Shown here one piece after another: positions 24,777 to 33,149 of a stretch of DNA of 55,294 nucleotides. The position numbers were made by a program, and so were the translations under genes. Positions within the stretch are counted from its first letter, which is position 1, and the number at the start of each line of letters is the position of its first letter. The DNA lies in the NCBI GenBank assembly GCA_945861245.1, contig CAMAUE010000016.1, positions 1 through 55,294 of the forward strand, given 5' to 3'. Below the pieces are notes generated by a model. That model was not told the DNA's origin and searched no databases. It saw only the letters and a program-made list of their open reading frames with translations. The DNA is from Singulisphaera sp. GP187. GTDB taxonomy: Bacteria > Planctomycetota > Planctomycetia > Gemmatales > Gemmataceae.

Positions 24777-26015
24777 ATGAGCTACCGATTCTTGATTCTA
24801 GCATGCATGCTCGGTATCACCTTCGCGTTGACCGTGCGCGCTCAGGACGACGAGCCGCGAACCTATGTGCCGATCCCGTTTGATCCCAACTTCGAGGCGA
24901 AGTTCAAAGATCGGCTGAAATTCGAGAAGCAGCTGGGGCCGTTAAAGGTTCTCGTACGCCAGATCATTGCGGACCCGAACAAGTTACCCATCGATCCCAA
25001 GCAACTCAAAGATTTCAAACTCGATGACCCGCAATTCAAGAAGGCCCTGCAAGACTGGGCGGCGAATGATCCCCAGCTCAAACAAGCGTTGCAGGATTGG
25101 ATCAGCAAAAATCCAGTCGGCAAACAGCCGGACGATGTGAAGCAGATGCACGACAATTTGAAGACGCTGCTCGATCAGTCCAAACCGCCAATGGCCGATC
25201 CGAAGACACTACCCGAGTTTCCAAAGGAACTGCCGAAAATATCGCAACCGCCGCGTCCGGATAATGCGATTCCGCGCGCAGTCGAAAGGGCGATGCAACA
25301 AGCAGAGAACAGCAACCTGGGTGAATGGCTACGCGATTCGCCGGCCTGGCGTCGAGCGTTCAGCGATCTGAAAACGTCGCTCGACAATCCGAACAACAAG
25401 CGTTGGGGCATGCGGGATATCGAGAATAAACTGAAGTGGTTTGAGGGGAAGAACTGGAAACCGGCTGAGAACGCCCTGGATCGGCTGCGCGAGATGCCTC
25501 GCCCGAACTGGGAGCGATTCCGCTGGGATCGACCGGTGCCCGGGTTGGGCCGGGTTCGAGCGCCGAATCTGCCGGGCGGGCTGCCGGATTTTTCCGCTCC
25601 GTCACTACCGACGATCGGTGTCGGCGTTAGTTGGTTGCTGTTCCTGGCCGTGTTAGCGTTGCTCGTTTGGCTGTTGCTTCGCTGGGCGAAGAAGCAGCAA
25701 GGCGAAGCGACCAAATCCGACGCAGTCACGCTCGGTCCCTGGCCGGTGCGGGCCGACGCCGTCACTACGCGCGCCGACCTCGTGCTGGCATTCGACCATT
25801 TGGCGAGGTTGACGCTTGGCGCTGCCGCGGAATACTGGAACCACCGCATCATTGCCTCGCAATGGTCGGCCAAGACGCCCGCATGCACTCCGGTCGCCAA
25901 CGGCCTCGCGCAACTCTACGAAATGTCTCGCTATTCGCAGGGTGACGCTGCGCTTTCGGAGACCGAGCGCACACAGGCCCGCTTGGCCATTGCTCAGATC
26001 GCGGAGGCGGCATGA
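24777..26015 (+). CDS. DUF4129-type membrane protein of a MoxR operon
   Basis: 412 residues from the ATG at 24777, preceded by GGAGG at 5-6 bp. There is an N-terminal signal peptide (MSYRFLILACMLGITFALTVRAQ), a long extracytoplasmic helical/proline-rich part, one membrane helix (VSWLLFLAVLALLVWLLLRW, about 285-305), and a cytoplasmic C-terminal part (RADLVLAFDHLARLTLG...YWNHR..) like DUF4129. It overlaps the next gene by 4 bp (ATGA). Such proteins accompany MoxR ATPases and are thought to form a membrane complex handling substrate folding or maturation; the substrate here is unknown. Confidence 0.75.
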   Translation: MSYRFLILACMLGITFALTVRAQDDEPRTYVPIPFDPNFEAKFKDRLKFEKQLGPLKVLVRQIIADPNKLPIDPKQLKDFKLDDPQFKKALQDWAANDPQLKQALQDWISKNPVGKQPDDVKQMHDNLKTLLDQSKPPMADPKTLPEFPKELPKISQPPRPDNAIPRAVERAMQQAENSNLGEWLRDSPAWRRAFSDLKTSLDNPNNKRWGMRDIENKLKWFEGKNWKPAENALDRLREMPRPNWERFRWDRPVPGLGRVRAPNLPGGLPDFSAPSLPTIGVGVSWLLFLAVLALLVWLLLRWAKKQQGEATKSDAVTLGPWPVRADAVTTRADLVLAFDHLARLTLGAAAEYWNHRIIASQWSAKTPACTPVANGLAQLYEMSRYSQGDAALSETERTQARLAIAQIAEAA

Positions 26016-27412
26016 ATCGCATCATCATCGGATTGACGCTGATCTTGCAGGCGAACTTTGCGCTTGGCCAGGACCAGGACGAGGTCCGCACCATCCCGTT
26101 CGATGGGCCTGAGATTTTCTGCCATGTGTTGCATAACGAAGGTGCGAGGCCATTGCGCTCGATTCGCGATGCCGTCGATGATCCGCGGAGCAGTTTGATT
26201 ATCGTTCTGGGCAACCCGAAGGGAATTGACGATATTCAACGCGACGCCGACGGTATCCAGCAATTCCTGCGTCAAGGCGGCAGCTTCCTATTCGCGACGG
26301 ATTACCCGTTCCTCGCGTTCTCGCTCGGTATCGATATCCCAGGCAACCGCGTCACGCAGGCCAAGCAAGTGGCGTATCACGGCCATCCGGAATGCCCGTT
26401 CCTGACTTTTCCCAAGAACGATGACGCCGGCGTATTCGATCGCAGTCATCCGATCTTTCAATTTCTTAGCAAGGGCCTGGCGACCAACTGCCCCAGCCAT
26501 GTATCCCTGATTCGCAACGGAATAGACCTCGAGGTGCTGCTCGAATTCCCGCCCGCCGGCCGCCGTCAGTCCAGAACCTACATCCTCGGTTCGCCGAAAG
26601 GCTCGGCTCCAAGCGGGCGATCGCTAACCATCGCAGGGCATGGCATCTTCATGAACGGCATGATGCTGCAACCGGACAACGACAACTTCAACTTCGCGAT
26701 GAACGTTGTCCGCTGGCTGCGCGACGGCCCGGACGGCGTGGCCAGGCCGAACGTGTTGCTCATGGTGGATGGCACGATCATCACCGACTTCGACATGAAC
26801 CTGACGCCGCCCCTGCCGCCGATCCCGATTCCGACGGTGCCGATGCTCAATCAATTGATGCGCGGGATGGAGAAGGAACGCTTTCTGCAACGCAAATTCA
26901 GCGAATTGCTCGGCGAGCAGCGTGGCCGGTTCATCGGCATCGTAATGGCGATACTCACGCTCGCGCTACTCATCTATGGCACGCGGACGATGATTGCCAG
27001 CCGAGAGTCCATCGATCTTGGCAAAAGCCCGACCGTCACCCCGACGACGGCGAGCGTCGATGGTGTGCCGCTCGACAAGCAGCGCCGTCAGGCTGTGCTA
27101 CGCGGCTGGGATTTCGCCGGCGAGGCCAAGCTGCTGGCGACGGAATGGTTTCGCGAAATCTATGGCGTCACGCCGGACACCTGGCACGACGGCGTGCAGG
27201 CCGAGCTGAAGGTCACCGCCGGTTTCTGGTCGCATCGCCAAATGCAACACAACGCCGAATGGGTCTTGCGTCTCGCCTGCGCCAGGAAGCCGACGCCCAT
27301 GAAACGAGCCGATTTCCAGCGACTAATACAAGCATTGCGCAACCTGTCGATTGCCGATCGCGATGGCCGAGTCGTGTTGCTGGTGGACGGAAAAAATGTA
27401 AGACAGACGTGA
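26012..27412 (+). CDS. DUF4350 domain-containing protein
   Basis: 466 residues with a signal peptide (MNRIIIGLTLILQANFALG). The N-terminal half has an alpha/beta glutaminase-like fold with LIIVLGNPKGIDD, IQQFLRQGGSFLFATDYP and LTIAGHGIFMNGMM, typical of DUF4350. One membrane helix (GIVMAILTLALLIYG, about 312-326) separates it from a cytoplasmic helical C-terminus (LLATEWFREIYGV...). It is the middle gene of the DUF4129-DUF4350-MoxR operon, coupled to the first gene by ATGA. It may bind a ligand or peptide on the outer side; no catalytic triad is evident. Confidence 0.8.
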   Translation: MNRIIIGLTLILQANFALGQDQDEVRTIPFDGPEIFCHVLHNEGARPLRSIRDAVDDPRSSLIIVLGNPKGIDDIQRDADGIQQFLRQGGSFLFATDYPFLAFSLGIDIPGNRVTQAKQVAYHGHPECPFLTFPKNDDAGVFDRSHPIFQFLSKGLATNCPSHVSLIRNGIDLEVLLEFPPAGRRQSRTYILGSPKGSAPSGRSLTIAGHGIFMNGMMLQPDNDNFNFAMNVVRWLRDGPDGVARPNVLLMVDGTIITDFDMNLTPPLPPIPIPTVPMLNQLMRGMEKERFLQRKFSELLGEQRGRFIGIVMAILTLALLIYGTRTMIASRESIDLGKSPTVTPTTASVDGVPLDKQRRQAVLRGWDFAGEAKLLATEWFREIYGVTPDTWHDGVQAELKVTAGFWSHRQMQHNAEWVLRLACARKPTPMKRADFQRLIQALRNLSIADRDGRVVLLVDGKNVRQT

Positions 27413-27467
27413 TGCCTCGCGCCCAATGTAGCGAAGATCGCTCGAATTTCATGGCCGGAATCAACGC

Positions 27468-28451
27468 ATGCTTGAGGTAGAAACTATTACGCCGACGACC
27501 GATCTCGCGACCTGGGCGGCGCGTGCCCGCGAGCTTCGCGAGCAAACGCTGCGCGAGGTGGCACGTGTTGTCGTGGGTATGGACCGCGTCGCCAGCCGAT
27601 TCCTTATCGCGCTGTGTGCCGGCGGGCACGTGCTGCTCGAAGGCGTGCCCGGCGTTGCCAAGACCACGCTTTCCAAGACGCTCGCGCAAATCCTTGGCAT
27701 TCAGTATCATCGCATCCAGTTCACGCCGGACCTCCTGCCTTCGGATGTCACCGGAACCTATATCTTCGACCGCAGGACCAACGAATTCACATTGCGCAAA
27801 GGGCCGATCTTCTGCCAGATTTTACTCGCCGACGAAATCAATCGCGCCCCGGCGAAAACTCAGTCAGCGCTGCTGGAGGCGATGCAGGAATACCAGGTGA
27901 CGATCGAAGGCACGACGCTGCCGTTGCCGCGACCGTTCATGGTGCTGGCGACGCAAAACCCCGTCGAGCAGGAAGGCGTCTATCGCCTGCCCGAAGCTCA
28001 ACTCGACCGCTTTCTCCTGCGTATCGAAATGGGCTATCCGGGTCCCGATCACGAAAAGGCGATGCTCAAGCTTCACAGTCAACCGATTGTGATCGCACCG
28101 CAATTGTTCACCTCGGAATTGATCCTCACACTGCAGGCCCAGGTGAATCGCGTTTACTGCAAGGAAGAACTTTACACCTACATCATCGATCTGGCCGAGG
28201 CAAGCCGACGCCATCCCGATGTCGCACTCGGCGCCAGTCCGCGGGCGTCGTTGACGCTTTTGCGCTGTGCGCGATCGCGAGCACTGCTCGATGGCCGAAC
28301 CTTTTTCACGCATGAGGATGTGCAAACGATCGCCCTCGGCGTGCTCGGCCATAGGCTCATCATCCGCCCAGAGGCTGAGGTTGAAGGCAAATCGGCGAAG
28401 CAGATCGTCCGTGAGATCATCGAAAGCGTGCCCGTGCTCGTCGCGAACTGA
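27468..28451 (+). CDS. MoxR family AAA+ ATPase
   Basis: 327 residues. Walker A is GVPGVAKTT, Walker B ILLADEINRAPAKTQSALLEAMQE, sensor 1 VLATQNPVEQEGVYRLPEAQLDRF, and an arginine-bearing C-terminal lid follows (ASPRASLTLLRCARSRA). MoxR ATPases act as chaperones for maturation of secreted or metal-dependent protein complexes, usually with a DUF58/VWA partner. Here the two upstream membrane genes are present, but no DUF58 gene follows: the next gene is a universal stress protein beyond a 289-bp repeat-bearing gap. Confidence 0.92.
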   Translation: MLEVETITPTTDLATWAARARELREQTLREVARVVVGMDRVASRFLIALCAGGHVLLEGVPGVAKTTLSKTLAQILGIQYHRIQFTPDLLPSDVTGTYIFDRRTNEFTLRKGPIFCQILLADEINRAPAKTQSALLEAMQEYQVTIEGTTLPLPRPFMVLATQNPVEQEGVYRLPEAQLDRFLLRIEMGYPGPDHEKAMLKLHSQPIVIAPQLFTSELILTLQAQVNRVYCKEELYTYIIDLAEASRRHPDVALGASPRASLTLLRCARSRALLDGRTFFTHEDVQTIALGVLGHRLIIRPEAEVEGKSAKQIVREIIESVPVLVAN

Positions 28452-28550
28452 TCTCGCACATCGTTTGCAACATTTCCGCACACTTTGCGATGTTAGCTGT
28501 GAAATTTCGTCCGGAATTGAAATCACGGACAACGCGGATGAATCGAGTCC

Positions 28551-28634
28551 ATTCCGAACCGCGACCGTAAGGGAGCGGCCGACATCGCGTGAACCGGCAC
28601 GTCGGCCGCTCCCTCACGGTCGCGGCTCGGAAAT
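28551..28634. repeat. Inverted repeat, family C
   Basis: Arms 28551-28583 and 28601-28634 share the CGACCGTAAGGGAGCGGCC core with the copies at 20802 and 32709, with a few mismatches, around a 17-bp loop. It is about 100 bp 3' of the MoxR gene and upstream of the stress protein gene. Confidence 0.85.
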
Positions 28635-28740
28635 GTTTCGTTTCACATGCCGCCAATTGCTCATTGGCATCACGTTTGCTCCGCTATGGAGTGGACAGAT
28701 CACGAAACGAAATTCGCCCACACACTTGGAGGATTTAGCC

Positions 28741-29241
28741 ATGTTGCCATTCAAAACCATTTTGTTCGCCACTGATTTCTCATCCGCATCGAAGGTTGCC
28801 TTTGAAGTAGCATCCGCATTGGCGCGCGATTATCGGGCACGGGTCATCGCCGTGCACGTCGTCGAGCCGCAGACCATTGGCTTCTCCGAATTCGGGAGCT
28901 ACGTCGGCCCCGAGGAAGAACTCGGCGAGGCGATGCGACTGTTGCGTTTGCTGAAGGCCCCGTCGTCCGCCGTCACGATGGAGTATCGCCTGCTCGAAGG
29001 GAATCCCGCCTCCGTGATCGTTGAGACCGCTGCGGAGACTAATGCCGACGTCGTCGTCATGGGCACGCATGGCCGTTCGGGCCTCACGCGGCTTATCATG
29101 GGCAGCGTTGCGGAAGAAGTGCTACGCCGTTCGCCAAGCCCGGTGCTGACCATGCGTGCGGATATCACGGTCCGCGATGAGCACGAGGAGGAAGTGGAAC
29201 TGCCGGAGACGATGGCGACTTGGTTCTCGCATTCCGCTTAG
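28741..29241 (+). CDS. Universal stress protein (UspA family)
   Basis: 166 residues from the ATG at 28741 with GGAGG 9 bp upstream. A much longer upstream open frame only reads through the MoxR gene in another frame and the family C repeat. Starts FKTILFATDFSSASKVAFEVA. The ATP-binding signature GTHGRSGLTRLIMGSVAEEVLRRSPSPVL places it in the ATP-binding Usp class. An acidic C-terminal tail (DEHEEEVELPET) follows the fold. Its stop codon TAG lies within a family A arm (GCTTAGCGCTC). The last dozen codons are duplicated just downstream together with the repeat. Confidence 0.92.
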   Translation: MLPFKTILFATDFSSASKVAFEVASALARDYRARVIAVHVVEPQTIGFSEFGSYVGPEEELGEAMRLLRLLKAPSSAVTMEYRLLEGNPASVIVETAAETNADVVVMGTHGRSGLTRLIMGSVAEEVLRRSPSPVLTMRADITVRDEHEEEVELPETMATWFSHSA

Positions 29242-29398
29242 CGCTCGAAGTATCGCTTTGCAATCGTGTCAGAGCCACGCACGAAGTAAGTGGTTTACGC
29301 CTAAGACGATGGTGATCTGATTCTCGCATTCCGCGTGCGGCTTAGCGCTCGAGGTATCGCTTTGCAATCGTGTCAGAGCCACGCACGAAGTAAGTGGT
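29207..29398. repeat. Tandem duplication of the usp 3' end plus repeat arms
   Basis: 29207-29294 and 29304-29398 are near-identical direct copies starting AGACGATGG and covering the end of the stress protein gene, a family A arm and a family E arm. The second copy keeps the GTGCGG of a full family A arm that the first copy lacks, so the copies have diverged since duplication. Confidence 0.8.
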
Positions 29399-29441
29399 CG
29401 GAACGAGTAATTAATCCACTTACTTCGTGCGTGGCTCTGAC
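29372..29441. repeat. Perfect inverted repeat, family E variant
   Basis: Arms 29372-29397 and 29416-29441 are perfect complements over 26 bp (core CAGAGCCACGCACGAAGTAA). A further left arm is present at 29268-29293 through the tandem duplication. It lies between convergent genes, 5 bp from the lutA stop codon. Confidence 0.9.
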
Positions 29442-29445
29442 GCAA

Positions 29446-30162
29446 TCACGTCGCCGCCAGCAACTCCGCGAGATGTAGGATGCGCGTCTTCTTCGCCTGG
29501 CGGTTGAGGCAGCCACCGATGTTCATCAGGCAGCCGGCGTCGGTGGCGATGACAGCATCAACATTTGCTTTTTCGATGAAGCCAGCTTTGTCACGCACCA
29601 TCGCGCCCGAAATCTCCGGATAACGTACCGCGAACGAGCCGCCGAAGCCGCAGCATTCGTCGAAGCGTTCCATCGGCACGAACGTTAGGCCTTGCACCTT
29701 TTGAATGAGCCGAATCGGCTCCATTATCAACCCCATGCCGCGAAGGTGGCAGGCCATGTGGTAGGTGGCGGAGCCGTTGAACCGCGCGCCGACATCTTCG
29801 ACCTTCAACACATTGACGAGATAGTCCGAAAGCTCAAACGTGCGTTTGGCGAGATCGACGGCCCGCGCATGCCAACGCTCGTCGCCGTGAAACAATTCGG
29901 GATATTCGAGCTTGACCATTGCCGCACATGAGCCGGACGGCGTCACAATCGTCGGCGCGTCGGCAAAGGCGGTGATCGTGTGCTTGGCGAGTTCGCGGGC
30001 GTCGTCGTGATAGCCACTGTTAAAGTGCGGCTGTCCACAACAAGTCTGCGCCTGCGGAAAATCGACCGTCGCGCCGAGTCGCCTCAGCAGCTTCACGCTG
30101 GCGACGCCGACGTCGGGGAAGAACGTATCGCCGAGGCAGGTAATCATGAGTGAGATGCGCAA
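29446..30162 (-). CDS. lutA: LutA/YkgE-type (Fe-S) oxidoreductase subunit
   Basis: 238 residues with two CCG (DUF224) domains. The first has CLGDTFFPDVG and TCCGQPHFNSGY, the second TYHMACHLRGMG and DECCGFGGSFAVRYPEIS. The C-terminus VDAVIATDAGCLMNIGGCL matches LutA. In the Lut system this subunit works with LutB and LutC to oxidise L-lactate to pyruvate. No lutB or lutC is in the window, so the partner must be elsewhere or the protein serves another flavin/Fe-S dehydrogenase. The pyruvate carboxylase and LDH-like genes in the same window make a lactate/pyruvate link plausible but unproven. Confidence 0.85.
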   Translation of the reverse strand: MRISLMITCLGDTFFPDVGVASVKLLRRLGATVDFPQAQTCCGQPHFNSGYHDDARELAKHTITAFADAPTIVTPSGSCAAMVKLEYPELFHGDERWHARAVDLAKRTFELSDYLVNVLKVEDVGARFNGSATYHMACHLRGMGLIMEPIRLIQKVQGLTFVPMERFDECCGFGGSFAVRYPEISGAMVRDKAGFIEKANVDAVIATDAGCLMNIGGCLNRQAKKTRILHLAELLAAT

Positions 30163-30191
30163 ACTTGAACCTCCCTTGGTGAGTTGTCAGC

Positions 30192-30286
30192 GCCGTAGGG
30201 TGCGTCAAGCGTACTCGCGCCGACGCACCGCTCCCTTGACGAACGTGTGGTGCGTCGGCGCGAGTACGCTTGACGCACCCTACGGC
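30192..30286. repeat. Perfect 38-bp-arm inverted repeat, family G
   Basis: Arms 30192-30229 and 30249-30286 are perfect complements over 38 bp (core GTAGGGTGCGTCAAGCG) around a 19-bp loop, the longest perfect pair in the window. A further GTTGTCAG/CTGACAAC pair brackets it. It lies 19 bp from the DUF1549/1553 gene stop codon. Related copies are at 33980 and 52447. Confidence 0.92.
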
Positions 30287-30305
30287 AAACTGACTGACAA
30301 CAACT

Positions 30306-32528
30306 CTACTTTCGAAGCAAAAATCCCTTGCTATTCAACAACGCCGCGAGCAGGTCTTCGAGTGCCGCACGCCGATTGGGCGCTGCCTCGATGCGCGAGA
30401 GGATGGCTGAACGCTCGCGATCGTTCGGCGATCGGCAGAGGGCGGCGACGAACAGATCGTCCATAATCTCGGCGTTGGTTTTACTCGCCTTCAAAAGCTT
30501 GCCGATGCGGTTGTCGGGTTCCGTCAGTGCATGCTGAACGAGCGGGCCGGTCATGAGCTGAAGGGCTTGCGCGAGCGTCGTGTTGTCGTTGCGTTCGCAG
30601 GAGCAGGCGAGCAGGCGTTCGGGTTTACCGAACTGACGTAAGAATTTGACGCCGTTGTCGGGCGTTTCCCGTCGGCTTGGGCTCGGCAAGCACGGTATCT
30701 GAGCAGCGCGCGTGCCGATGGGGTAGCCGTCGAAGCTCGTAGGCACATTGGTGACTTGGCTAATCGCGTCGAGCAATGCCTCGGCAGGCAGCGAACGGAT
30801 GATCGTGTGCGAGTAGTTGACTTCATCGTCCGCGTTGGTCGCATTGGGAATCGACGATGCCTGATAGGTGCGCGAGTTCATGATCGTGCGGACTAGGTGC
30901 TTCAGGTCGAAGCGATGCCCGGCGAAGTCCTTCGTCAACGCATCAAGCAACGGCCCATTCACCGGCGGGTTTGATTCGCGGAAGTCGTCGTCGGGATCGA
31001 CGAGGCCGCGGCCCATGACCCAGTACCAGATGCGATTGGCCTGGGTGCGAGCGAAGTAGGGATTTTGCTTATCCGCAACCCAGTTGGCCAGCGGGACCAG
31101 GCGATCGTCTTTGGCGTCGGCCTTGAACACCGCGCCGCCGAGGAAGCGAGGTTTCAGCACGTCACCGGAGACGGGATGCTTGACTTCGCCAGTGTCGTTC
31201 ATGAAGACGAGTTGCTCGCCGACGAACTCGTGCTTGTCGAGTTTGTCCTTACGCTTGTTGTCGAGAACCTTGTAATCGACGCGCGGAAAGAACGCCGCCA
31301 GCTGGTGATAATCGTTCTGCGTCAATTGATTGAACGGATGATTATGGCACTTCGCACACTGCATGCGAATGCCGAGGAAAACCTGAGCGAACGCCTCCGA
31401 GCGAATCTGGGGCTCACGCAGGGCGCGGTAATAATTGGCGGCGGGATCCTTGTAGGTGCTGCCTCGGCTGGCGATCAATTCCCGCGCAAATTCGTTGAGC
31501 GGTTTGTTGTCAACGATGCTCTTGCGAATCCAGGCGTGGAAGACTTTTACGCCGGTCTTGTCGAGTTGTTTCTCCTCGACTTTGAGCAAGTCGGCCCACT
31601 TGATCGCCCAGGTGTCGGCAAACTCGGGGCGTTCCAAAAGCAAGTCGATGAGCTTGGCGCGTTTGCCTGAATGTGTATCAGCAAGAAATGCACGCGTCTC
31701 GTTTGGCGTCGGTAGCAGGCCGATCAGGTCGAGATACACTCGGCGAACGAAGTCGGCGTCGCCGGCGAGTTCCGATGGATTCATCCGCAGCTTTTCGAGC
31801 CGAGCGTCGATGTTCGTATCAATGTAGTTGTGCGGCGCCGGCTTCTTGAACACGAAATCGGGCCGAGCGGGCACGAACGCCAGCAATGATGTTGCCTGGC
31901 GATCGAGGTAGCGGACGACGATTGTCGTTTCACCCGGTTCCGTTGAACGCACGTGGCCGTCGCGGGAGACGTCGATCTTCGGATTCGTCGATTCAAAGAC
32001 GGCAAGCGATGACACATCCTTCGTGCTGCCATCTGAGAACGTCGCGCGAACTTGCACGGTGATCTCGTTCTTCGGATGAACGATGTATTGCTCGGTTGGC
32101 GTAACCGTCAAACCTTGCAAATGTGGAACCTTGAGCGAATCGAACTTGGCGCCTTGCGCAATCCAGTTGCGGAGGATGCGGTATTCGTCACTGCCGACGG
32201 CGAAGCGCACGCCGCCTTCGTGTGCGACTTGACCGGTGGCTTTTTGCAGCACGAGGCTGGCATCGGGTTGCTGCACGTTGGCGCGGCGGCCGAGCAAGCC
32301 GCGCAACATGGCGTCATGATCGAACGGCAGATTCTCGCCGCGAAGCGAGAGTTTGAACCCGCCGCGCCCGTTGAGGTTGCCATGACAGATGCCCTGATTG
32401 CAGCCAGCACGCGATAGGACGGCCATCACTTCATTCCGATAGCTGACCGGTTCCTGCGCGAACGCGGCGGAACCGGTCAAGGTCATGCAAATCAACGCGA
32501 GGTATCGGACGGTGTGTGTGTTATTCAT
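30306..32528 (-). CDS. Secreted DUF1549/DUF1553 protein with Ig-like domain
   Basis: 740 residues from the ATG at 32528, with signal peptide (VRYLALICMTLTGSAAFA). Order: a cytochrome c-like module with a CNQGICHG motif and KLSLRGENLPFDHDA; a bacterial Ig (BIG2-type) domain (VQVRATFSDGSTKDV..STNPKIDV..GETTIVVRY); DUF1549 (FVRRVYLDLIGLLPTPNETRAFL); DUF1553 with MQCAKCHNHPF, ANRIWYWVMGRGLVDPDDDF and HTIIRSLPAEALLDAI. This architecture is a planctomycete/verrucomicrobial hallmark. Function is unproven, though it is often found near sulfatases and DUF1501 proteins. No DUF1501 partner is adjacent here. Confidence 0.9.
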   Translation of the reverse strand: MNNTHTVRYLALICMTLTGSAAFAQEPVSYRNEVMAVLSRAGCNQGICHGNLNGRGGFKLSLRGENLPFDHDAMLRGLLGRRANVQQPDASLVLQKATGQVAHEGGVRFAVGSDEYRILRNWIAQGAKFDSLKVPHLQGLTVTPTEQYIVHPKNEITVQVRATFSDGSTKDVSSLAVFESTNPKIDVSRDGHVRSTEPGETTIVVRYLDRQATSLLAFVPARPDFVFKKPAPHNYIDTNIDARLEKLRMNPSELAGDADFVRRVYLDLIGLLPTPNETRAFLADTHSGKRAKLIDLLLERPEFADTWAIKWADLLKVEEKQLDKTGVKVFHAWIRKSIVDNKPLNEFARELIASRGSTYKDPAANYYRALREPQIRSEAFAQVFLGIRMQCAKCHNHPFNQLTQNDYHQLAAFFPRVDYKVLDNKRKDKLDKHEFVGEQLVFMNDTGEVKHPVSGDVLKPRFLGGAVFKADAKDDRLVPLANWVADKQNPYFARTQANRIWYWVMGRGLVDPDDDFRESNPPVNGPLLDALTKDFAGHRFDLKHLVRTIMNSRTYQASSIPNATNADDEVNYSHTIIRSLPAEALLDAISQVTNVPTSFDGYPIGTRAAQIPCLPSPSRRETPDNGVKFLRQFGKPERLLACSCERNDNTTLAQALQLMTGPLVQHALTEPDNRIGKLLKASKTNAEIMDDLFVAALCRSPNDRERSAILSRIEAAPNRRAALEDLLAALLNSKGFLLRK

Positions 32529-32708
32529 AGTCGATACGGAGCAGGGTGGGAGGTTTCCCTTTAGGATACCCGAATTGGCACGGAATGACAGGTGCAAAAC
32601 GCGATTCCTATCCGTGCAAACACCCCTGGCAAATCAACCCGCAATTCATAATCTGCTGGATATAATTCACGCGGGTGGGATTGCCGCGTTTTTAGATGAA
32701 TCGAACCA

Positions 32709-32792
32709 TTTCCGAGCCGTGACCGTCAGGGAGCGGCCGACCAGCGACCAAGGCACCGTGTTGGCCGCTCTCTGACGGTCGCGGCTCGGAAA
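32709..32792. repeat. Inverted repeat, family C
   Basis: Arms 32709-32738 and 32763-32792 share the family C core with a few mismatches around a 24-bp loop. It lies in a 290-bp divergent spacer, 28 bp upstream of the small membrane protein start. Confidence 0.85.
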
Positions 32793-32819
32793 AACGACAA
32801 TCGACGGAGCATGCATCCG

Positions 32820-33017
32820 ATGAAATTGTTTTCTCTAGGTCGCACGGCAATGTTGGCGTTGCCTTTCGGTTTCGGTTTGTGCATCGCCGGTTTTTGCGTG
32901 AATAACGGGAACGCCCGCATTGCGCTTCAGGTTCTCGGCGTCGGCGTTCTGGTTCTCGCCATCCTGCTGGGGCAGCAGTTCGTACGCGGGTTGCAGAAGT
33001 CGCTTGACGACGCGTAA
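32820..33017 (+). CDS. Small two-helix membrane protein
   Basis: 65 residues from the ATG at 32820 (GGAG about 10 bp upstream); an ATG three codons earlier is possible. Two hydrophobic helices (AMLALPFGFGLCIAGFCV and ALQVLGVGVLVLAILLG) are joined by NNGNARI, with a charged C-terminus. No family is recognised. It precedes another multi-pass membrane protein on the same strand, from which it is separated by a perfect inverted repeat. Confidence 0.6.
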   Translation: MKLFSLGRTAMLALPFGFGLCIAGFCVNNGNARIALQVLGVGVLVLAILLGQQFVRGLQKSLDDA

Positions 33018-33040
33018 ACTTGAAGGCACGCGAATACCTA

Positions 33041-33094
33041 CGAGCGGGAAGCGTAAGCGACGGTGAATTGTCCGTCGCTTACGCTTCCCGCTCG
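33041..33094. repeat. Perfect inverted repeat, family D
   Basis: Arms 33041-33063 and 33072-33094 are perfect complements over 23 bp (core GGGAAGCGTAAGCGACGG) with an 8-bp loop, 23 bp after the small membrane protein gene. Confidence 0.9.
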
Positions 33095-33149
33095 GGGGTA
33101 TCGTAATTGTGAAATGACAGACGTTACCTTTTCGATTTGAGGATGAATC

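Noticed and set aside
28267-28740. Long in-frame 5' extension of the universal stress protein gene
   Set aside because: It reads through the MoxR gene in another frame and through both arms of a family C palindrome. The ATG at 28741 has a GGAGG site and gives the normal Usp length.
29224-29441. Possible CRISPR-like array (repeated 26-bp arms)
   Set aside because: There are only two direct copies plus one inverted arm, the spacing is explained by a tandem duplication, and no cas gene is present.
32661-32666. Perfect TATAAT in the spacer before the small membrane protein gene
   Set aside because: No acceptable -35 box at 16-18 bp upstream, and a 150-nt leader with a long palindrome would follow; support is too weak to list as a promoter.
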